Shown: positions 63,920-64,000 of the stretch, in pieces | How positions within the stretch are numbered: the stretch's first letter is position 1 | Layout: each line of letters starts with the position of its first letter | DNA from: Gemmatimonadota bacterium | GTDB taxonomy: Bacteria > Latescibacterota > UBA2968 > UBA8231 | NCBI GenBank assembly: GCA_028875335.1 | Contig: JAPPEF010000076.1 | Location: forward strand, 1 to 64,000 | Reading direction: 5' to 3' | DNA: 64,000 nucleotides | Position numbers and translations under genes: made by a program | Notes under the pieces: generated by a model | What the model saw: only the letters and a program-made list of their open reading frames with translations | What the model was told of the DNA's origin: nothing | Databases searched by the model: none

Positions 63920-64000
63920 ATGAGCACGGTATATCCGACCAAGTGCATCCCTACCCGCCTATGGCTACTCTGGATGATAGGAGCTGCGCTCGTCGTCGCG
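63920..64000 (+). CDS. Start of a membrane or exported protein (cut by window end)
   Basis: An ATG with AAAGGCGA upstream opens a frame that runs off the window: MSTVYPTKCIPTRLWLLWM, then IGAALVVA. The hydrophobic stretch after a basic residue pattern looks like a signal peptide or membrane anchor. Only 27 residues are visible, so no function can be given. It lies 158 bases after thrC. Confidence 0.45.
   Translation, partial: MSTVYPTKCIPTRLWLLWMIGAALVVA

Overview
The window is a 64 kb piece of a moderately GC-rich bacterial chromosome, probably from an uncultured lineage. This is inference from gene content: OPT-like multi-pass proteins, a ThuA-like protein, Gfo/Idh/MocA and TIM-barrel sugar enzymes, and several secreted proteins ending in a FlgD-Ig-like NPFTPN.DG domain. 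That mix is typical of Latescibacterota/Poribacteria-like metagenome genomes. No rRNA is present to fix the taxonomy. Both strands carry genes in short operons, mostly with clear GGAGG-type ribosome binding sites.

Layout. 1-7561 (+): a truncated FtsX-type permease, an OPT-like membrane protein, an unknown soluble protein, a PqqD-like protein and a PAP2-like membrane protein, followed by RecD2 helicase. 7642-10880 (-): PLP-dependent deaminase/desulfhydrase, GlcD-type oxidase and ThuA-like protein. 11085-13876 (+): an ABC exporter with an N-terminal PH-like domain and zinc ribbon, translationally coupled to a DUF1854 protein. 14027-36493: a large cell-surface locus. It holds four secreted paralogues of one multidomain family (two of them a near-identical tandem pair), a GT39/TPR membrane glycosyltransferase, a large probable outer-membrane protein, a CBM9-like secreted protein, a SurA-like lipoprotein foldase, a second OPT-like membrane protein and a membrane-anchored SGNH hydrolase. 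36536-43673 is mixed housekeeping: sugar isomerase, GT2, methionine aminopeptidase, TlpA-like lipoprotein and DnaE. 43971-48615 has a Trm112-like protein, tRNA-Leu(GAG) and a pfkA-pgk-tpiA-secG run, then ComF. 48779 to about 51835 (-) is a group II intron whose maturase is broken by an in-frame stop. 51982-64000 holds an M16 protease, tRNA-Met, a Gfo/Idh/MocA oxidoreductase, a glycosidase-like protein, a giant duplicated CPBP-like membrane protease, an XRE-nucleotide-cyclase fusion overlapping threonine synthase, and the start of one more gene.

How the genes fit together. The surface locus looks like a self-contained supply line: signal-peptide cargo with a shared core and a shared C-terminal domain, a periplasmic foldase, a candidate outer-membrane component and a glycosyltransferase. 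This is the best candidate here for an undescribed system, and its joint function is inference. The glycolytic run is directly readable. Its phosphofructokinase carries the Asp/Lys signature of pyrophosphate-dependent enzymes.

Other points of interest are a 1.4 kb identical core inside the tandem surface genes that suggests gene conversion, an inverted-repeat insert with CRISPR-like hairpin repeats inside the group II intron, and a duplicated gene-tail scar on the far side of the CPBP gene.
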